Shown: piece by piece, positions 33,847 through 44,355 of the stretch | Numbering within the stretch: position 1 is the stretch's first letter | Layout: each line of letters starts with the position of its first letter | Source of the DNA: Anisus vortex | Taxonomy: Eukaryota > Mollusca > Gastropoda > Planorbidae | Assembly: GCA_949126835.1 (NCBI GenBank) | Contig: OX421498.1 | Coordinates: 35,309,799 to 35,373,798, forward strand | Length of the DNA stretch: 64,000 bases | Reading direction: 5' to 3' | Position numbers and translations under genes: made by a program | The notes under the pieces: generated by a model | Told to the model about the DNA's origin: nothing | The model's input: the letters and a program-made list of their open reading frames with translations, nothing else | Databases searched by the model: none

Positions 33847-34261
33847 TATTTTTGTTTTCATTTAAGCTTAAATATAATGTCTTATGGTAATACTATATCT
33901 TTATCATCAAGAATAATTTCTGTGAGTTTTATTTGCTACTTTGTTTGTTCATTATAGACTCCTAGGCCGTCAAACCAAACTTAAAAACGGCAAAGTTCAT
34001 ATCATGCTGTTGTGAATGCGAAGATTTTAAATAATGAAAAGTATTCACAAAGAACATAATTAATTATTATTATGTAAAAACATATCAACTATTGTTAAAA
34101 TACAAACAATAAATGTAATTATGATTTTGTTTTCCGCAAATAGAAAAAAACAACATAAAAACATCTCAATATTGTTTGGTTTGGGAAATATGTAAGTCCT
34201 ACTCTAAATAAAGAAAAAGTGCTGAGAATTTCTTAGATCGCCCATGTAAGCATTGGTTAAT
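33231..34261. other. Unassigned AT-rich spacer
   Basis: About 1 kb with a poly(T) tract at 33,814-33,843 and no gene, RNA or repeat family seen. Confidence 0.55.
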
Positions 34262-34780
34262 ACCATGAAACATGACGCAGCCTTATTGTATTATGTTACA
34301 GACGCTCCTTCTATACAGACTTTAAACACCTCACTTCACCGGAGAGATCGAACCGAGACTAATCTCTTAGGGTTCGGAGGACAAACACACTTGTACAACG
34401 TAGCACAGCTAAATCACAGTATAGGTTCGGTGCAAACAGTTGACCGTTCCCATCCACTCTTTCCTCCTGCAAGGCAGGGCAGTCTAAAAGTAAATGCTTG
34501 ACGGTCTCTTCTGCTTCAAAGCAGTGTCGACACCGCGAATCGAAATTGGGCCTTAAATCGTCCGAAACAGGCACCAATGGGACAGTGTCCTGAACGGAAC
34601 TGTGCAATGGTTGCCTGTTCTCTCCTGCGGAGTTCCACCACGGATCAGCTCGATTTGGTCGTTTTAGTTGCTGCCACACACCTCGACCCTTGTCAGACTC
34701 GTCCCAATTCTTCCACCATTGTCTTGACTCCCACTCACGTATTGATCTGCGGGCACTCTCAAAGGAGGACGGACCTTCTA
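34262..34780 (-). pseudogene. 5'-truncated LINE: ORF2 C-terminal zinc-binding region and 3' tail
   Basis: On the minus strand a frame ending at 34,359 contains CRHCFEAEETVKHLLLDC, a C-x2-C-x8-H-x4-C zinc-binding motif followed by PALQEER. This is typical of the C-terminus of Jockey/I/R1-like LINE ORF2 proteins. The same frame continues upstream without a stop to about 34,770 (SIREWESRQWWKNWDESDKG). The stop is followed by a tail with TATAGAAGGAGCGTCTGT (minus strand, near 34,300), the same tail as at 7,968. The endonuclease and reverse transcriptase are absent. Confidence 0.72.
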
Positions 34781-35095
34781 TACAGAAGATTATTGCGTCC
34801 TACGCTTATCCGTGGTTTGAGTCTTATTAATGCTTTAAATGATGTCAAGCTTATGGTTTGTTTAATTTTGTTCAGGCAACCCATTCCATGTCCGAAAGAA
34901 AGAGAACTTATAACGACTATTTCTGCTTATTAGACACTTTTATATTACCTTTGACATACATTGCAAGAGCGCTTAGAATGAATGGGTTGCTTGAACGAAT
35001 TAGGAAACAAACAAACCAAAATACACCGTCTCAAATGGTTTTCAAACATTTCGAGAGAAAGAATCACAATTCATCAGTCCCAGAAGCTTCCTCAT
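34758..35095. mobile_element. Mixed LINE 3' fragments in both orientations
   Basis: 34,758-34,895 on the minus strand repeats the LINE tail and the GGAATGGGTTGCCTGAAC word, so a second LINE 3' end abuts the one at 34,262-34,780. On the plus strand 34,980-35,090 reads NGLLERIRKQTNQ, a likely decayed ORF2 C-terminus in the opposite direction. The fragments are overlapping relics and are not translated. Confidence 0.5.
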
Positions 35096-35418
35096 AAATA
35101 TTTAAAAAAAGCAGACTTTCTTGATAACAACGTATCCTTATATTCAAAGGTTGGCTTATAAATACCATTAATAATTCATGGAAAGAGATTTCATTGTATT
35201 AGATGTGTGGGGTTTTCAAGGAAGCCATTGTCATTCATGGCACTCTGTTGACATTTTGTTGAGTTGAATATATTTAAAAAAAACAACCTTGCTACTCACT
35301 TTCTAATAATTGGATGTCCCTCTTTTTTCAAAATATGAATGTACAGGTATGCATTCTAGTGGTTTTACTGTAAAGATCCATTAATTTGCGTATTTCTAAA
35401 TGGACCACTATACTAGAT

Positions 35419-35776
35419 CATAGACTATAATAAGATGGTCCGCTTGCTCTATTTTTAGAGGGTAAATGTTCTTTTTCGTGCTCAACCAATAAGGCTGTCT
35501 TAAATTATTTCTATGCTCCTATGCTTGCATTAAAGGTTTTGGCTGCATAAAACTTTCGATTTTAATTTTTCATTGAGAAAATCATAGCGATCAAATAAAA
35601 CGGAAGTGTACAGTACAAAATTACAAAAGGGAATCGGGAATTCTGAAAAGGAAGTCATTGAAGTCATCAAATAGCAGAAATATTAAAGCAAGCGGTCCAT
35701 CTTATTATAGTCTTTGGTTCAAGTCATCAAATAGCAGAAATATTAAAGCAAGCGGTCCATCTTATTATAGTCTTTG
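35419..35776. mobile_element. MITE family C, copy 1, with duplicated right end
   Basis: The left end CATAGACTATAATAAGATGG (continuing GTCCGCTTGCT) is mirrored by AGCAAGCGGTCCATC...GTCTTTG ending at 35,716. The last 60 bp (35,661-35,720) are repeated in tandem at 35,721-35,780, giving a second copy of the right terminus. The interior matches the copies at 38,174 and 41,831. It is non-coding. No clear target duplication is visible, possibly because of the end duplication. Confidence 0.75.
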
Positions 35777-36184
35777 ATTAAACATACTCACGAAATAAAT
35801 AATAATGGCAAATTCCAGAAACTCTCAAACGAACTTATAATCTACAAGTGTCTTGCTAATGTTGTAAGAGGATCAGCTGTTGAACATGCAGCAGACATTC
35901 CCTTCCTATGTCGATAAAAATGCCAAGGCTTCTGTCCTGTAACCATCAGAATCGCAGAATGTACAAAATAGATTTTCACAATGCGATCAAACTGTTTTAT
36001 GGACTCCATTTGCTGATTATTATCTTAGCGTATACAAGTTTGGCCGAAAGACAGCGGAGGTATGAGAGATTGGAGTTTCCCATTTTTTGGATTGATCTTC
36101 CAACCAAGGTTTAAATCGACTTTTTAAAGCTAGTTTTCTTTTTTTCCATATTCCAGGTCTAATCGATTTAATTAATTTATATTT
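35777..36184. other. Unassigned spacer
   Basis: About 400 bp including a plus-strand frame (35,908-36,114) that I do not recognise. No other support for a gene. Confidence 0.45.
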
Positions 36185-36340
36185 TAGAACGGGAATCGAA
36201 CATGGAATGGGTTTCCTGATCAGTTGAACCAAAAACCAAACACTATTAAAACAAAATGCAAGACTCCAGACACAAAGCACCTGAGACGAAATTATCGTTT
36301 GCTTACTAGGAGCGTCTGTAACATATGTAAGAAATCTGAT
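36185..36340 (+). mobile_element. LINE 3' end fragment
   Basis: CATGGAATGGGTTTCCTGA (the WNGLP-coding end of ORF2, mutated) is followed by the tail TAGGAGCGTCTGTAACATA. Same family as the copy at 7,968, 5'-truncated. Confidence 0.6.
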
Positions 36341-36737
36341 GCCCTAGAATGTTTAATTACTTACCCAAGCGTGTAAAAAAACTATATTTTTAGAACAAAC
36401 ATCAAGCATGTGTATAATAGATAACACACGTGAATATTGATGTATATAACACGGCCATGATAAATTCATCTGAAGACTCTGCGTTAACAGGAAGTGAAGC
36501 CTTATGTCACATAGAAACTTTCTAGCTCTCGGTTTACCCTCGACTGCCCAGGATGCTCGCTTAACCAGACAAGATGTATAAAAGAAATAAGAGCCCCAAT
36601 TCAATTACAGATGGAGGATTCTTAATTGGATAGCCAGGGTGGTTCTAATTGTTTTCTTTGACGCCCACTAATATTAGAGCGAGGCTACATCCGCTTTGCA
36701 AGTGATCAATTATTCCAAGGATTACATTAACTAGACC
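36341..36737. other. Unassigned spacer
   Basis: About 400 bp of sequence in which I see no gene or repeat. Confidence 0.5.
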
Positions 36738-36955
36738 AGGGACCTAGTGACGGCAACTTTTGGAACGCCTGCCAGACTCTGCACGCAGTGCGATTTACAA
36801 TGGCACGCAGAAAGCTCCACGAAAAGGCGATCGAAGTCTCTTCTACAAGATATTGAGTGCTAGAGCAGAATGACCTTTATGGTGTTGGCACGCTGAATGA
36901 TTTAGATCTCCTACTTTAACACACTAATATCTAAAGTTTGCGACTCATGAACTGG
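36738..36955 (+). mobile_element. Degenerate hAT-B-derived MITE
   Basis: Internal words match the B-derived MITEs at 31,090 and 37,499: CAATGGCACGCAG, GGCGATCGAAG, TTGGCACGCTGAATGA. The ends are too mutated to set borders or a target duplication. Confidence 0.5.
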
Positions 36956-37289
36956 ACAATTCTATTCTTACTTTGTAAGCATTTTATTTATATCGACACA
37001 GAATCAGTCAGTTGCAATTAATATTTCACTGGCTTAAATTTGTATAAAGATAAAATGGCGTATGATAAATCATAAAGAGATGGACAAATATGTGGTTTAT
37101 TAAAAACAAAATGTCTGGCTCATGTGTGTTGGGGAGGCGGGTGGGGGTAGTTGTATTATTGTGACTATTAACCCGCCAAATATCAAGCTGTCTTTTCTGT
37201 CACGAGTCGAGAACTTGACTTGGCTACACCTGTAATGTGGTGAAAAGCTCACGCCTTCCTACGATATACATTCGTCATGGTTGTTGTTG

Positions 37290-37400
37290 TTTTTATTTAA
37301 GATGTGCTTTATTGATCCAAATAAATGGAAATTTGACTTGATTACATAAATTCCGTCTTTCAGCATACCGGTAATTAAAACAATATTAAAGAACTATTTG
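37290..37400 (-). mobile_element. LINE-like 3' UTR fragment
   Basis: Matches 46,465-46,545 (TGCTTTATTGATC, then TGGAAAT, TTGATTACAT and ATTAAAACAAT). On the minus strand this gives GATCAATAAAGCA, a polyadenylation signal as found at the 3' end of CR1-like LINEs. Only the tail is present. Confidence 0.5.
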
Positions 37401-37490
37401 TAGGCCTACTCAAACAGCGAATACTCGAAGTAGAGAGTTCAAACCTTTGAGTATTCTCAAAAGAAGTGTCCCAAACCATAGTCAGGTATG

Positions 37491-37688
37491 TGGTATACCA
37501 TGCGTCGGCAACCTATGCACGCGATCTTAAATGGCAAGCGGGAGATCCCCAACAAGTAAATTCAGTCCTATTCGACGATGAAACGACTGCTAGAGCAGTA
37601 AGACCTTTAAGCTGTTGGCACGCTGGATTAATTAGAAATTATATTGTGGCACGCTATTATCAAAAGGATGCCGACCCCTGTGGTAGAA
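37491..37688 (+). mobile_element. hAT-B-derived MITE, 182 bp
   Basis: Body 37,499-37,680, starting CATGCGTCGGCAACC and ending GGATGCCGACCCCTG. The flanks TGGTATAC and TGGTAGAA match at 6 of 8. The interior has the family words GTTGGCACGCTG and GTGGCACGCTAT. A plus-strand frame across it is an artefact. Confidence 0.72.
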
Positions 37689-37799
37689 TATTTGAATTTG
37701 GGTTCGGGTCTAAGGAGATGGTGGTGCCACCTGTACATTGATCCAGGGGCCCCCTAAAGTTCAGTGAGGTCAAATATAATGTAATTAGTTGTAAAAGTA

Positions 37800-37970
37800 T
37801 TCTCGACGGAACAAATCGACCCGTAGGGCCGGTGGAGCAGCGTTCACCAGTTTAGGTGGCAACGACATACCAAGGAATTATGTGACCAGCACATTGCCCT
37901 AGCCGCCTTTACTTTGCCTCAACTAATGTCAAGTATATATATATATACCCACCAGAGCTGGGTAGTGTCA
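37800..37970 (-). mobile_element. SINE body fragment
   Basis: The reverse complement carries AGAGCTGGGT-like, GTAAAGGCGG, GTGCTGGTCAC and GTGAACGCTGC words in the order of the SINE body at 610-790. The tRNA-like head is missing. A TATATATATA run interrupts the homology near 37,935. Confidence 0.65.
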
Positions 37971-38166
37971 TAAAAAAATATCGGCAAAGATAATATCTTT
38001 TAGATTTAATGCGGCCCAATGTCAGTTTTTGCCCCAGCATGTAATAATGCTATTGGCAGCAGTGCTTGTATATAATTGATATAATGAAATCATTAGCAAT
38101 ATAACTTAAATGAACGATTTTTCAATGCATTCCTACAACGTAAAAAAACAAGCATGTAAATTGTTT

Positions 38167-38478
38167 GTAAAACCATAGACTATAATATACATGGACCGCT
38201 TGCTTTAGTATTTCTGCTATATGATGACTCGAAAGACTGCTTTTCGGAATTTCTGATTCGTTGTTTCCTTTGCACTTCCGTTATATTGAATCACTTCGAT
38301 ATTCTCAATGAAAAATTAAAATTAAAATCGAAAGTTCCATACAGACAAAAACATTTAAGAAACAACGAAGAGCGTAGAAGTAATTTCAGCCAGCCTAATA
38401 TGTTGCGCACGGAAAAAAGTACATATTAGCTCTGAAAATAAAGCGAGCGGTCCATCTTATTATAGTCTATGGTAAAAC
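38167..38478. mobile_element. MITE family C, copy 2 (298 bp)
   Basis: Body 38,174-38,471, starting CATAGACTATAATA and ending TATTATAGTCTATG. GTAAAAC flanks it on both sides (38,167-38,173 and 38,472-38,478). It shares interior words (TTTCTGCTATATGATGACTC, CACTTCCGTT, CGAAAGT) with the other two copies. No coding. Confidence 0.8.
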
Positions 38479-38533
38479 TATATTTTTAAATGTTTATAGC
38501 AATATATTTCTTAACTCTGATTGAGGTGTAATT

Positions 38534-38768
38534 ATCTATACCAGATATCAACAACCTTTTCATAACTAGTGTGCCAAAGTGGGATTTATAATTCCTTCAG
38601 CGTGCCAACAATGTTAAACTCGTACTTGCCCTGGCACTCAATTTCATGTAGACGTGACTTGGATTGCCTTTCTGAAGGGGGGGGGGGGTCTTCCTCGTGC
38701 CATTGAAAACCGCTCTACGTGTCAGGTCAGGCAAGCGTGCCGTAAGTTGCCGAACCGCTAATCTATAC
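38534..38768 (-). mobile_element. hAT-B-derived MITE with perfect 8 bp duplication
   Basis: Body 38,542-38,760, flanked by ATCTATAC on both sides. The ends (CAGATATCAAC and GTTGCCGAACCGCTA) are mutated versions of the family termini, and the interior words GTGTGCCA, AGCGTGCCAAC and GGCAAGCGTGCC fit the reverse orientation. It holds a poly(G) tract at about 38,678-38,689. Confidence 0.78.
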
Positions 38769-39600
38769 TATAAACTATGGAGTATTAAAGTGTACATATA
38801 TTTTGTTCATCCATAGTATTTGGAGTTGAAGATCGTTTTTTTTTTCTTGTTAGTAAGAAAACTAAGAGGATTCTATTCCCATCACGACATAGTCATTAGT
38901 AAGCTAAAACCGGTTAAAAAGTCGGAATCTCCCAAGGACACAATAGTACTTTTGTTTGTTAACTTAGGCGTTGATTGTTACATTACTTTCTATTGAATAA
39001 ATGTGTTTTATTGAACGAGAAATGCCTTTAGAGTGGAGAAAAATTAATGGATGTGAGTTGAGTCCATTTCGAGCCATCGACTACTTTTCAAGCCTAAATT
39101 TCTCAAATATATATATAGTATTCCTTGCATTTATATGTTTTATTGTATTATTTTAGTTATTTTTAAATTTGTATACTGGAATTTAATACATGAGACACCG
39201 TTTTAACTATTTCTTAGTATTAGCGACGTTTAGTATTGTTAGCCATAGATGAATTCACAGTTACATGTAAGTCTAAAGAAAAGAAAAAATGATTTGTAGT
39301 TATTTTAAATTTATTAACCAAAAACTAGAAAGAAAAGAACGAAATAATTATTCTCAAAAAATTTTTTTATTATATAAAGAGTAGCGAATTATTTTCTAAA
39401 AAGAAAAAAATATATTAACGTTGTATAGGTTATGGCTCGGAAACATTCAGGAAAATGTTCTATAAAAATGAAACTGTTTCAATCCTTGGAAAAATAAATG
39501 GTATTTAAAAATTCTTAGAGAGGTGAATAACTGTTTTAAAGGGGCGTTGAATCAGAGTTGATCGAGTTGGGTGTAAGGGTGTAAAGGGGATATAGCGGCT
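38769..39600. other. Unassigned AT-rich spacer
   Basis: About 830 bp in which I see no gene, RNA or repeat family. Confidence 0.55.
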
Positions 39601-39603
39601 TAC

Positions 39604-40322
39604 ACTCCAAGTATTCTGCGCCAAGTATTCTGCTCCATGTATTCTGCTCCAAGTATTCTGCGCCAAGTATTCTGCGCCAAGTATTCCGTGCCAAGTATTC
39701 TGTGCCAAGTATTCTGTGCCAAGTATTCTGCGCCAAGTATTCTGCGCCAAGTATTCTGTGCCAAGTATTCTGTGCCAAGTATTCTGCGCCAAGTATTCTG
39801 CGCCAAGTATTCTGCGCCAAGTATTCTGTGCCAAGTATTCTGCTCCGAGTATTCTGCGTCAAGTATTCTGATCCAAGTATTCTGCTCCAAGTATTCTGTG
39901 CCAAGTATTCTGCTCCAAGTATTCTGTGCCAAGTATTCTGATCCAAGTATTCTGCTCCAAGTATTCTGTGCCAAGTATTCTGCTCCAAGTATTCTGCGCC
40001 AAGTATTCTGCGCCAAGTATTCTGCTCCAAGTATTCTGTGCCAAGTATTCTGATCCAAGTATTCTGCTCCATGTATTCTGCTCCAAGTATTCTGTGCCAT
40101 GAAGTCTACGCCATGTATTCTGCTCCATGAAGTCTGCGCCAAGTATTATGCGCCATGTATTATTTGCTATGTATTCTGAGCCATGTATTCTGCTCCATGT
40201 AGTCTGCTCTAAGTATTCTTCGCCATGTATTATGTGCCATGTATTCTGCGCCAAGTATTCTGCTACAAGAATTTTTATCCAAGTATTCTGCGCCCTCTAT
40301 TATGCGCCAAGTATTCTGCTCC
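39604..40322. repeat. 14 bp minisatellite, about 51 copies
   Basis: Unit CCAAGTATTCTGNG or CCAAGTATTCTGCT (14 bp), with variation mainly in the two or three bases before CC. Copies beyond 40,090 are more diverged (CCATGTATT, CCATGAAGTCT). Since 14 is not a multiple of three, each strand reads the same 14-residue cycle in all three frames, which explains the several overlapping long open frames. It is satellite, not gene. Confidence 0.95.
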
Positions 40323-40334
40323 GAAATTTTTTTA

Positions 40335-40658
40335 TCCGGCCTATAATTTCATGGACCATAAGCGTGGATGCCGCCTACATTTAAAGCACTCTTGTAATCT
40401 GACCGAACATAGAATCCATCGAAATGCCACACCATGTGTTCGAACAGTGTATCTCTCTTTGTGAATGAAGATCAGGAGGCTAACGACCGAAACAAAACAA
40501 GAATAACAATTTTAAAAAGCAACATCCTGTTAACGATGTCTATAATTAACCGGTTTTTTGTTTTTGTTCTTGGCGTGAATTCGAAGACAAGTCTGCGAAA
40601 AGAAGACAGAAGTGAAAGATCTGATTTCTATGTTAAGAGATTCATGGCGTATTGACAA

Positions 40659-40695
<37 letters not shown>

Positions 40696-41139
40696 GTGGA
40701 TTTAAGTTGCCAAAAAAAAGTAAAGTGTTGTTTAGTTAACAGAAAAAAAAACAACCACTTGTAAACGCAAGTTTGAAAATTACTTACATTAATACGCATG
40801 TATAGGTTATCATTGCTGATGGTTGAAGGGAACAAAACACCAAATAATATTGTCAGAGCTGAGCCAAGTGGTGTGCTTTCTTCTCGACATATTATGGAGA
40901 CGTTACTTTCAAGAAGATTAGATTTAGGTTGGGATTTTTATTTGTCTTTTTTGTTAGATTATATTATTCACATTTTCATTTGGACAATCAAACAAGCAAA
41001 AATTTATACGTTTTTATAATTGTAGTAATCAGAACTTTCCAACTGATCGGATACAACCCCGGCTCACAGAACTTAAAACGTTCATCCTAAAAGAATAACT
41101 CTGTAAACATGTCTTAGGAAGCGAAAGAAAATCTCAAAA
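40335..41139. other. Unassigned spacer
   Basis: No gene is seen. A poly(T) tract lies at about 40,664-40,691. A short run near 40,334-40,470 has normal composition but nothing recognisable. Confidence 0.5.
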
Positions 41140-41670
41140 TAATACTCTGAAACAATTATGCGAGCTATTTTGGTCACAACAAATAACTTCCAATAATGTT
41201 CATTAGCTTCCAAATATTTCCAATAAACTCTAATCATTTCCCCAAACTTCGAATATTTTTAATAAAGTCCAATCATTTCCAATAACTTTTAATCATGTTC
41301 AATGACTTACAATCATGTCTAATGACTTCCAATCGTTTTTTAATAACTTCCAATAATTTTCAGTGGCTTTCAATAATTTTTAATAACTTCCAATAATTTT
41401 AAGAGCTTCCCAATCTTTCCAATAACTTTCAATCATTTACAATGAACTTTAAGCATTTCCCAAAACTTCTTTGTCCTATCATTTTTAATAACGTCCAATA
41501 ATTTCTAATGACGTCCAATCATTTTTACAAATTCCTATGATTTTCGGTGGCCTCCAATCATTTTCAATAACGTCCTATCGCCTCCAATAACGTCGAAATA
41601 TTTCCAATAACTTTCAATCAACTCCAATAATTTCCAATCATTAAAAATAACATCAAATCAATTCGTATAG
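41140..41670. repeat. Degenerate TTCCAAT-type repeat tract
   Basis: Words such as CTTCCAATAATTTT and CCAATCATTTCCAATAAC recur every 12-18 bp for about 500 bp without a fixed period. This is probably an old, decayed minisatellite. It is non-coding. Confidence 0.8.
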
Positions 41671-41823
41671 CTCAGAATAAAAAAGTCTTATAAACTTTAT
41701 ATAAATTCTTATACTTTCCGGCGTCCCGATATCTTTGCTTGCGGTTAAAGAAACAATTGAAACTATTTCGAATATATACTGTTGGATGAGCAGTTACCTC
41801 TACTAACTCAATGTGTGTTCTTG

Positions 41824-42136
41824 ATTTTCCCAAAGACAATAATAAGATGGAGCGCTAGCTGTAACATTTCTGTTATTTGATGACTCGAATGACTTCTTTT
41901 TCGGAATTCCCGATTCCCTTTTGAACGGTGCACTTCCGTTTTATTTAATCGCCATGATTTTCTCACTGAAAAATTTAAACTAAAACGAAAGTCGTATACA
42001 GCGGAAACATTTTAGGCAAACGTGGGAGAGTAGAAGTCATTTAAGACAGAGTTATTGGATGCGCACGGAAAAAGAACATATTATAAGCTCTAAAAATAGA
42101 GCAAGCGGGCCATCTTATTATAGTCTTTCATTTTCC
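41824..42136. mobile_element. MITE family C, copy 3 (299 bp)
   Basis: Body 41,831-42,129, starting CAAAGACAATAATAAGATGG and ending CCATCTTATTATAGTCTTTC. ATTTTCC flanks it on both sides (possibly one base more). The same interior as the other copies: GATGACTCGAATGACTTC, CACTTCCGTTTTA. Confidence 0.8.
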
Positions 42137-42771
42137 CCTCTTATTTTCCTCATCCTCATCCTCCAAAACCAAATCATCAACTTAAAAAAATAACAGGGAG
42201 CTAATTGATATTCCATTGTTATCGGTCAAAGGAGATGAAAAGATAACTACTACCTCGCTATGTGATAGTATAGTAATACATCAAAATACTAATGCTTAGA
42301 TTATTTATTTATTAAATGTACGACACAAAGCTCAAACTCCCCGCGTACGAGATTAATGTAGGGCCCCCACAGATGCCCCCACCCCTTACTTTTGTCTTGA
42401 GAGCCCCCGAAAAATTCGCTCATTAAGAAGTCTTTAAAGATCTTCCCTCGACGCTTCGCCAACGCGCGTGCGTGGCCAGAGATTGACACGTTTCCGTGCC
42501 TCAACGACAGCCCGTGACAAACAAGACGGCCCTTTGCGAGCCTCAGAAAAAAAAAGAAATTTAAAAAAAAAAGGCCCCATTGAGAAAGCGCACGTACTTT
42601 GTTTAACGCTACAGGACCCCATGACGTTAAATTTTCTATACGTCATTTTTAAAAAGGGGTTGGGGTCTTTTAGAATCGTGTCCCAAATCAGATGAGCATC
42701 CGACAGGGAAACGATCGAGTCGTGACGAGGGCCTTAACTTTAATACGCTGACGTATATTTGGGTGACTTTT
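42137..42771. other. Unassigned spacer
   Basis: Sequence between MITE C and the 36 bp satellite. No gene is visible. 42,440-42,540 is somewhat GC-richer and carries short frames that I do not recognise. Confidence 0.5.
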
Positions 42772-44355
42772 GTAACATCCTTGACATCTGTAACATCTGT
42801 GAATTCTGTAACAACTGTGAATTCTGTAGCATCTGAGACTTCTGTAACAACTGTGAATTCTGTAACATCTGAGACTTCTGTAACATCTGAGACTTCTGTA
42901 ACAACTGTGAATTCTGTAACATCTGAGACTTCTGTAACAACTGTGAATTCTGTAACATCTGAGACTTCTGTAAAATATGTGAATTCTGTAACATCTGTGA
43001 CTTCTGTAACAACTGTGAATTCTGTAACATCTGTGACTTCTGTAACAACTGTGAATTCTGTAACATCTGAGACTTCTGTAACAACTGTGAATTCTGTAAC
43101 ATCTGAGACTTCTGTAACAACTGTGAATTCTGTAACATCTGAGACTTCTGTAACATATGTGAATTCTGTAACATCTGAGACTTCTGTAACATATGTGAAT
43201 TCTGTAACATCTGAGACTTCTGTAACATATGTGAATTCTGTAACATCTGAGACTTCTGTAACAACTGTGAATTCTGTAACATCTGAGACTTCTGTAACAT
43301 ATGTGAATTCTGTAACATCTGAGACTTCTGTAACATATGTGAATTCTGTAACATCTGAGACTTCTGTAACAACTGTGAATTCTGTAACATCTGAGACTTC
43401 TGTAAAATATGTGAATTCTGTAACATCTGTGACTTCTGTAACAACTGTGAATTCTGTAACATCTGTGACTTCTGTAACAACTGTGAATTCTGTAACATCT
43501 GAGACTTCTGTAACAACTGTGAATTCTGTAACATCTGAGACTTCTGTAACAACTGTGAATTCTGTAACATCTGAGACTTCTGTAACATATGTGAATTCTG
43601 TAACATCTGAGACTTCTGTAACATATGTGAATTCTGTAACATCTGAGACTTCTGTAACATATGTGAATTCTGTAACATCTGAGACTTCTGTAACAACTGT
43701 GAATTCTGTAACATCTGAGACTTCTGTAACATATGTGAATTCTGTAACATCTGAGACTTCTGTAACATATGTGAATTCTGTAACATCTGAGACTTCTGTA
43801 ACAACTGTGAATTCTGTAACATCTGAGACTTCTGTAAAATATGTGAATTCTGTAACATCTGTGACTTCTGTAACAACTGTGAATTCTGTAACATCTGTGA
43901 CTTCTGTAACAACTGTGAATTCTGTAACATCTGAGACTTCTGTAACAACTGTGAATTCTGTAACATCTGAGACTTCTGTAACAACTGTGAATTCTGTAAC
44001 ATCTGAGACTTCTGTAACATATGTGAATTCTGTAACATCTGAGACTTCTGTAACATATGTGAATTCTGTAACATCTGAGACTTCTGTAACATATGTGAAT
44101 TCTGTAACATCTGAGACTTCTGTAACAACTGTGAATTCTGTAACATCTGAGACATCTGTAACATATGTGAATTCTGTAACATCTGAGACTTCTGTAACAA
44201 CTGTGAATTCTAAAACATCTGAGACTTCTGAAACAACTGTGAATTCTGTAACATCTGAGACTTCTGTAACAACTGTGAATTCTGTAACATCTGAGACTTC
44301 TGTAACATATGTGAATTCTGTAACATCTGAGACTTCTGCAACATATGTGAATCTG
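42772..44355. repeat. 36 bp satellite with 432 bp higher-order repeat
   Basis: Monomer of 36 bp made of two related 18-mers (AATTCTGTAACATCTGAG and ACTTCTGTAACAACTGTG), about 44 copies. A variant with TGTAAAATATGTG occurs at 42,971, 43,403 and 43,835, exactly 432 bp apart, and the order of the other variants (AACAACTG or AACATATG) is the same in each block. This shows a 12-monomer higher-order unit in nearly three copies. Since 36 is divisible by three and the monomer lacks stops, one plus frame (531 codons, SVTSETSVTTVN repeat) and three minus frames stay open. No signal peptide or unique domain supports a gene. Confidence 0.95.

Noticed and set aside
39505..40254. Overlapping 110-180 codon proteins on both strands
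   Set aside because: All are the 14 bp minisatellite read in its frames; there is no start context or unique sequence.
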